Of a stretch of 64,000 nucleotides of DNA, positions 58,325 through 64,000 are shown in pieces. Location: assembly GCA_021442155.1 (NCBI GenBank), contig CM038221.1, forward strand, positions 28,549,906 to 28,613,905, read 5' to 3'. Positions within the stretch are counted from its first letter, which is position 1. Every line of letters starts with the position of its first letter. The DNA comes from Cymbidium sinense (Eukaryota > Streptophyta > Magnoliopsida > Asparagales > Orchidaceae). The translations under genes and the position numbers were made by a program. Below the pieces are notes generated by a model. It worked only from the letters and a program-made list of their open reading frames with translations. It searched no databases and was not told the origin of the DNA.

Positions 58325-58595
58325 GTTGGTCAACGTGAGCAATCTTATATCATAACAGTTTCCTGCCATTGGTCAACGTGAATACTTATAACAACAGATT
58401 TTTCTGCCACTTTGAAACAACGTGAACATGTATTTATCATAAGTTTTCCTGGCGCATTGGAATACTGTGAACGGGTACTTATAGCAACAGATTTCCTTGC
58501 TACGTTGGAACAACGTGAACATGTACTTATCACAAGTTTCTCCGCTGCATTGAAACAATGTGAACGGGTACTTATAACAACAGATTTTAAGTTTA
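58325..58595 (+). repeat. Tandem repeat, about 62 bp in alternating pairs (about 125 bp), 4-5 units
   Basis: Units of type CAACGTGAACATGTACTTAT, then CACAAGTTT..C alternate with AATGTGAACGGGTACTTATA then GCAACAGATTT. They recur at about 58,370, 58,425, 58,466, 58,512 and 58,557. Minus-strand frames giving Cys-Ser-Arg-rich peptides come from this repeat. Confidence 0.85.
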
Positions 58596-58599
58596 CATT

Positions 58600-59870
58600 T
58601 ACACGTAAACATGCATGTATATGTATTTAAACAAGACATGACATTTGTAAGTTTAGCTAAACATTGAATTGAGACATCATTAATAAGAAATCATCACATG
58701 ACTTTTTATTACATATGTCATTTCTCCTTTCTCTTTTTTGTTTCTATATGGGGGATGAAATAACTTTTTTAATTTTAGTGAACAAGATAACATTCATGTG
58801 TTAAATCAAAAACATATGCTTTATTTCTTACTGCACATAGTTAATGTTCAACCTTTCACATTAAGGCCATATACTTCATTCATTTCTTTAGTGCAAGAGA
58901 AAAATCAGCAAGTAGAATAATGGTTTACACCAGGTATAGCTAGCATTCAACCTTCCATAATGTGTCATGAAATCTAAGAAAGAAATTTCTAATACCACAA
59001 AAGAAACTTGTAAATTTGATGTTATACCAAAATCATGCTCATATGAAAGGAATAGAGAAATTTCATTCATTTTGGTTTATCTCTAGCATCTCTTTCATCT
59101 CTTATTATGAAATCCACAAGAGTAAGCATAAAATTACATAAGCTCGAAATAAATGAGAGGATTCAGATTTAGTAAAGCATTAGTAAAACCCACAAAATTC
59201 GAATATGAAATAATACTTGCATTTGGGTTTGTCAAATCAAGAGAAGAAATCTGAAAACAAACTTTGTTCAAATCCTCATCTCCATATTAGCAAACAACTA
59301 AGTAATAGAAGCAAGGTAGGATAGACTTCATAAGGTAAATTTAGAAAATCAGTGTATGTAATAAACACTTGCATTAGAACTTAACAAATCCAAAAAATAT
59401 GAAAACTAATCTTCACCCAAGTCATTATTCTCATAATAACAACTAACCATGCAATAGAATAAAAAGGTCCCCAATAAATAATTTTCCTTCCTCCCCCTTC
59501 TTCTTTCTCTCCTTTTTTTAGGGAAATAACACTTACATAAATCTGAATTTTCAAATTCAATTAAAAGAACACTTTTCTTTGATGGAGAAAGATGAGAATA
59601 GAACCTATTATTGATCAACGATTGCAATAAAGTCAAGGTACTAAGCTTATTCATAATCTTTAAACTTTCATATTTTAGTTAAAGATATGCTTGCATATTA
59701 AAGGAAATTGCTAAGAATAAAGCTCATCACTAATAACTAGTGGTAAATAAAAAAAAAGAGCAAGCAATTATATTAGACCAATATGCATAAGCCACTTCCC
59801 TTCATTTCTAACCATTTTGAATCATATGATAATCATTCACACTTGTTGTTTTAACATTTCTAACCTCATT
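58600..59870. other. No recognisable gene
   Basis: AT-rich. Frames at 58,888 and 59,406 on - lack any motif. Weak recurring phrases (AATCTGAA..TTTGT, CAAGAGAAGAAAT) hint at old tandem repeats. Confidence 0.45.
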
Positions 59871-59879
59871 TTCACATTT

Positions 59880-60780
59880 CCAATTTTATTTTAAACAAAT
59901 AAGGGAAGCTTAAAGAATATTATTCCATCCAAACAAAAATTTGAAGCATGTGAATGGAGGAAACTTGTATATAACTTAGGGTTTGGGCCATATATCTTCT
60001 CAAATTCCATTTTCACGCTTCGAATTTCATTTTGAATATGTAAAAGAGACTTGATAAGTGTCATTTCATCCAAACAACAAATTGAATATGAAAAGGGAAC
60101 ACAATTTGCAAATAGGTTAAGGTTTGAGTCACCCAACATTTCTAAACCCATTTTTATGTTTCCAATTTCATTTTAGACATATACGAAAGACTTACCAAGT
60201 GTTAACTCCTCCAATCAAAAACTGAAGCATAAAAGAGAATGGAACTTTCACATAATTTAGGATTTTGAACCATATACCAATTCAAAAGCTTCCTTTCATA
60301 CTTCTAGTTTCACTTTAAGCACATAGGAAAGTTTTAGCAAGTATTAACTCCTCAAAACAGCAAAAATTGAAGCATAAAAGAGAGGGGGATTGCTAATAGC
60401 TTAGGGTTAACCACACAACACCCCAAAATCCATTTCTATGCTTCTAATTTAGTTTTCAACAAGTAAAAGAGATTTGGCAAGCATCAACCCGTCCAAACAG
60501 CAAGGTGAAGTATCAAAAAGAGGACGGAACTTTCTAATAGCTTAGGGTTTGAACCACACAACACCCCAAAATCCATTTTCATGCTTCTAATTTAGTTTTC
60601 AACAAGTAAAACAATTCCAACAAATATTTTTTTTTATCCAAACAGTAAAAACTAAAATGTAAGGAGAAAGAAAACTTGCACATAGCTTAGGGTTTGAGCC
60701 ATACACCACCTCAAAACCCATTCTAAACTTTAGGCTTCACTTTAAGCTCACAAGGGAGGCATAACCAATACAATTTAGCC
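59880..60780 (+). repeat. Tandem repeat, about 125-130 bp, about 7 units, with telo-box-like motif
   Basis: Each unit has an AAAGAGACTTGGCAAG-like phrase, TCCAAACAGCAAAATTGAAG, a CATAAAAGAGA..GGAACTT phrase, ATAGCTTAGGGTTTGAACCA, ACACC.CAAAATCCATTTT and ATGCTTCTAATTT. TTAGGGTTT or a close variant is kept in most units (about 59,980, 60,400, 60,540, 60,690). Units are diverged. Confidence 0.85.
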
Positions 60781-60954
60781 ATAAAGAAAACGTTTTAAGT
60801 AAAATGGAAACATGCAACCGTAGATATTAGTAAATGATATGAGATATATCATCCCAAATCTTAAATTTTATACCATATCATTATCTCAAGCATATAATAA
60901 GAGCAATTTACCAAATCTGAACTTCCAAAATAACTCAAATGCATGAGAAGAAGC

Positions 60955-62760
60955 TTAGGGTTAGTGAGAGACGACCTGAAGGTTTCGATTGCTAGGAGGA
61001 AAGAAGGAAAGGGGTCTAGCTAAGGTTTGGTTACCACACTGGGTTCCTAGGGTTCATGAGAGGGACGGACGACAAGGCATGAAGCAGAGAGGGCGAGGAG
61101 GAGCTTGTGGGCCTTGATTTCAAGCTTCTTGAACCGATCAGGATAGATGACAGATAGGAGATCACACGAGAGAGAGGAGGAACCGAAGCAAAGGAGCCTC
61201 ACGAGAGGGGAGGAGTGCTCGTGGTTGCGTGAAGAATGGACTGAACCCCTCATTTTAGGTCCAATCGGATGTTCGATTGGTGAGGTCAGCATTTCTAATT
61301 GGAGGGTTTAAGCGGCTGATTTAATTGGATACACGAGAGGCTAACTTTGAATGAGAGTTGACGGTTAGATTAGAATTTAAATGGATGTTACCTAATTACA
61401 AACTAATCGCATTATAATTAATATTTTTTTGTTGGCAACAAATGATAAAATGACAAACTATATCAATACGGGTATCAATTTTAGATGTTTTCGTTGTGTC
61501 GGATGTAATGGTGTCATCCATTTTGCAATCGGAAGTCGTTTACGGTAATATCAAGTAAAATTAGCTTAAATTGTCGCATTTGAATATATGTTCGCGTAGA
61601 CGGCCAATCAACCGGAAGGCATCGTTTGATAGGTTTTGACGTTTCGACAATAATGGCGTGATCAATTTTATGAATGGAGATCATTTGACGTCGGGCTTCA
61701 TTTTTGATATGCATAATTTTATTAAAAATTACATTGATCATTTGGAAATTTATTAATTGATCCAATACATTTTATTTAATTAATTTTGACATTTTAAACA
61801 TAATTACGAAGTCGAATTTTAGATTGAGATAACTTTATGATTGAATTTGATTGCGATTGTGGCATTTTAAATCTGATTCATGTGATATTGCTTACATTAA
61901 TTATTGGTTTTAACTTTTATGCATCGTTTGATTTGTGAATCATATATTGAGGTCAACAGTGACGATATTCAAACTATATTTGTTCACGAAATTGACTGCT
62001 CTGTTGTCACCGAAACGTTGAAACCTATTGAATAAGATTATTTGTGATCAATTTGGAAGATGCGTCACAAGCGAAGGATGCAATAACGTGCATTTTGAGT
62101 TGAATTAACTCCATTCGATGCTAAAATCAACTAAACAACTTCTAGTCTCAAAACGAACTGTATTGTTTCAACCAGAACATCGAAATTATCTAAAATAGAC
62201 ATCCAATTTTACTAGGGTTATTGCATGTAAAATCTCGGCGAAATTAACATGAATTTTGAGGAAAAACCCACCTAACCACCCTCTATTCATGCCTAGTTAG
62301 CCTCGAAACTTGTAGCAGCTACCTCTCATTCTGCCAATAATGAGCCGCCACATCACCTCCCTTATACTACCTTTGAAGTGACTGGGACTCACTCCCAACG
62401 CGAATATGTGAGTTTGAGCGCATTGACTGTGTGCATTTAATTGCCCTTAAGGTGACCCTCTTATTTGTCAATCATTTTATGATCTCTCTCTCGTTCGCAC
62501 ATCTCAACTCCGAACTCCCTCTCTCTTGCACTCCAGGGTGAAATCCCAAACTCAGTAGAATTCTCCCTCTTGATTCTTGCACCATTCTCTTAGTAACACC
62601 CAATGCACCTAGTTGAAGCCCTCATCTCCTCCTCTCTCAAGCTTCCATCCTCCCATTGCCAAACACAAGTCACCTAACCTATCTCTCGATCTCCTCTCTC
62701 CTTCTTGTCGACCGAACTCCCCAACTTGTTGTCTTCTCCCCAGCTAGCCAACCATCTCTG
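60955..62760. repeat. Inverted-repeat block 2 (family D)
   Basis: Same order as block 1: a purine-rich part (60,955-61,250), a D-like unit in direct orientation (about 61,490-61,720), D-like sequence in reverse orientation (about 61,975-62,215) and a pyrimidine-rich part (62,480-62,760). Shared phrases are TTTGATAGGTTTTGACGTTT, TGATCAATTTTATGAATGGA on the left, and GAAACGTTGAAACCTATTGA on the right, which answers GAAACATTAAAACCTATCAA of block 1. No gene is recognised; the 81-codon minus-strand frame at 61,047-61,292 lacks a domain. Confidence 0.68.
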
Positions 62761-62789
62761 CCTGCTCCTTTACATGGGTCTTGACACAA

Positions 62790-64000
62790 TGCTATATGCC
62801 TAAACCTAGTGTCTGAGGATGTTGCATATACAAACTTAAAATGAATCCAAATCATATGCATGGGCTCTATTATAGTGTTAAAAGTCTAAATCTAGTGTAT
62901 ATGATTCCTGCACGGGTTAAAATAAAACAAATTTGAATAGCTTGCATGTACTCCAACCTATATGCTAAATGCTTAACTACATGATTCGACATGATTTGAG
63001 AATGCTGCATAGGTTAAAATTATAATTAATCAAAATTCAATATTGCCTTAAGAATTATACAAGTGCTTAAATGACCAATATGTATTTATTTTCAAAGTCA
63101 AATTTAAATCTATTTATCATATGCATTATTAATTAGACAACTTTGTTATGCTATGAAATTGTAATTCTCACTTAACCAATTTGATCCTTCTTTTCATGAA
63201 AATAGGAGTTGACAAGACTATTTGTAAATCAAACATTCACTCTTTAAATATAGATTTTTATTTTACATTTGTATACGACTATCAATGATCTTATTTAGAA
63301 AAATTTATATTCAAATCTACAAACTCTATGTTTTAAAATGATGGACTTGATTATAAATTTTAGTTGTAGGCTTGATTCTCTGCAAACAAACAGTCAGAGT
63401 TGATAATGTCCACAAGCCAATGATGAAGATTTCAACTGGATAGAATATTACCATTGAAATATGTCTAAAATTTTATATTAAATTAATCTAAATCCAATAT
63501 TAATTTAAATACAAAAATTTGATAAGTTGCTAAGTTCTAAATATTTATATGAAAATCATCATTTGAAAACTTAAAGCAAAATGATTCATCCACATTTCGT
63601 AATTGTTTATTGAAGGTGACAAATTAAAAAAAATTTAGCTCACAAAAGAGCTAAAGAGCTAATGTCTAATCAAGTACATCACTGTGTTCACTCTAATAAA
63701 TTCTCATGCCAATAAGGATATGGTTCGTGTCCTTGTCTGCTATTTGGCTAATAGTTCCATATAATGCACGATTAGAATCCTTTAACTGAGTGATTTGACT
63801 CTGAATGACCCACTTTATTACGATCATGATTGTAGCCTGTGTGTTCCTCGATGGCACTGTCCCTTGAGGTGTGAAATATAAAGTGCACTTGGTAGAGCAA
63901 AAAGTTCTCTGTTAGCTAAGGTGAACTTAAATTTGTCTCATTGGACAAACACTACCCCAAGTCTATAAGGTCTTCTTAAATGATGCAACTCATGGATGCT
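62790..64000 (+). repeat. Dispersed repeat family A, copy 4, cut by the window end
   Basis: It aligns with copy 3: GTGTCTGAGGATGTTGC, TAATTGTTTATTGAAGGTGA, ATTTAGCTCACAAAAGAGCT, TGCCAATAAGGATATGGTTC, AAATTTGTCTCATTGGACAA and ACACTACCCCAAGTCTATAA. The last 300 bases are closest to copy 1 at 3,140-3,440. Confidence 0.75.

Noticed and set aside
58345..58639. Cys-rich repeated peptides on the minus strand
   Set aside because: A consequence of the 62-bp tandem repeat; not a cysteine-rich secreted peptide gene, as no signal peptide or unique sequence exists.
59880..60780. Interstitial telomere block
   Set aside because: TTAGGGTTT occurs once per ~125-bp unit rather than as consecutive TTTAGGG repeats.
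54000..64000. Complete LTR retrotransposon with gag-pol
   Set aside because: I looked for protease, RT (YxDD), RNase H and integrase (HHCC, DDE) motifs on both strands and found none.

Overview
The window is nuclear DNA from a flowering plant. Evidence: an E2 gene with plant-type introns, AT-rich intergenic sequence with long (TA)n tracts, a plant LINE with DUF4283/endonuclease/RT domains, Mutator-like elements (MULEs) with FAR1-type transposase, Ulp1 and plant mobile domain (PMD) remnants, and many plant MITE-type ends. The species cannot be fixed from the sequence. There is no tRNA, rRNA or CRISPR array and no sign of bacterial DNA. Most of the window is transposon-derived and heavily mutated. 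Small indels are frequent everywhere, so some may be consensus errors of the assembly.

Region 1, 1-7.8 kb: repeat DNA without recognisable genes. It has a GGTCAA-rich tract, a ~180-bp tandem repeat, copy 1 of dispersed family A and a (TA)n tract.

Region 2, 7.8-29.5 kb: one host gene, a large-type ubiquitin-conjugating enzyme (E2 25/38/39/PHO2-like class). Two exons lie at 7,818-7,954 and 8,067-8,380; its C-terminal exon lies 20.9 kb away at 29,312-29,542, in the right phase. The intron holds a complete-length but broken LINE (9,183-14,536, 15-bp target duplication, ORF1 and ORF2 overlapping by ATGA). It also holds a 13.5-kb MULE (15,508-29,041) with a decayed FAR1-type transposase on + and a decayed Ulp1 (C48) protease gene on -. 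Large minisatellite arrays lie beside both genes, in direct orientation on the left and inverted on the right. This MULE is the most interesting object in the window.

Region 3, 29.5-41.2 kb: AT-rich spacer with several TIR/MITE elements, LTR-like promoter repeats, two ~100-bp (TA)n tracts and an orphan half MADS-box exon at 38,698-38,780.

Region 4, 41.2-47.6 kb: a second, 3.9-kb MULE carrying a PMD (MAIN/MAIL-like) pseudogene, a tandem array near one end and a GC-rich island near the other; then an LTR-like repeat, a MITE and a small two-exon reading frame (47,411-47,601).

Region 5, 47.6-64 kb: a possible tRNA-derived SINE, three more copies of family A, two blocks of the same inverted-repeat architecture (50.9-53.2 and 61.0-62.8 kb) and at least five tandem-repeat families (about 62, 105, 110, 125 and 365 bp). 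No gag-pol frame is visible; large non-autonomous LTR-type elements are the likeliest source, but that is inference.
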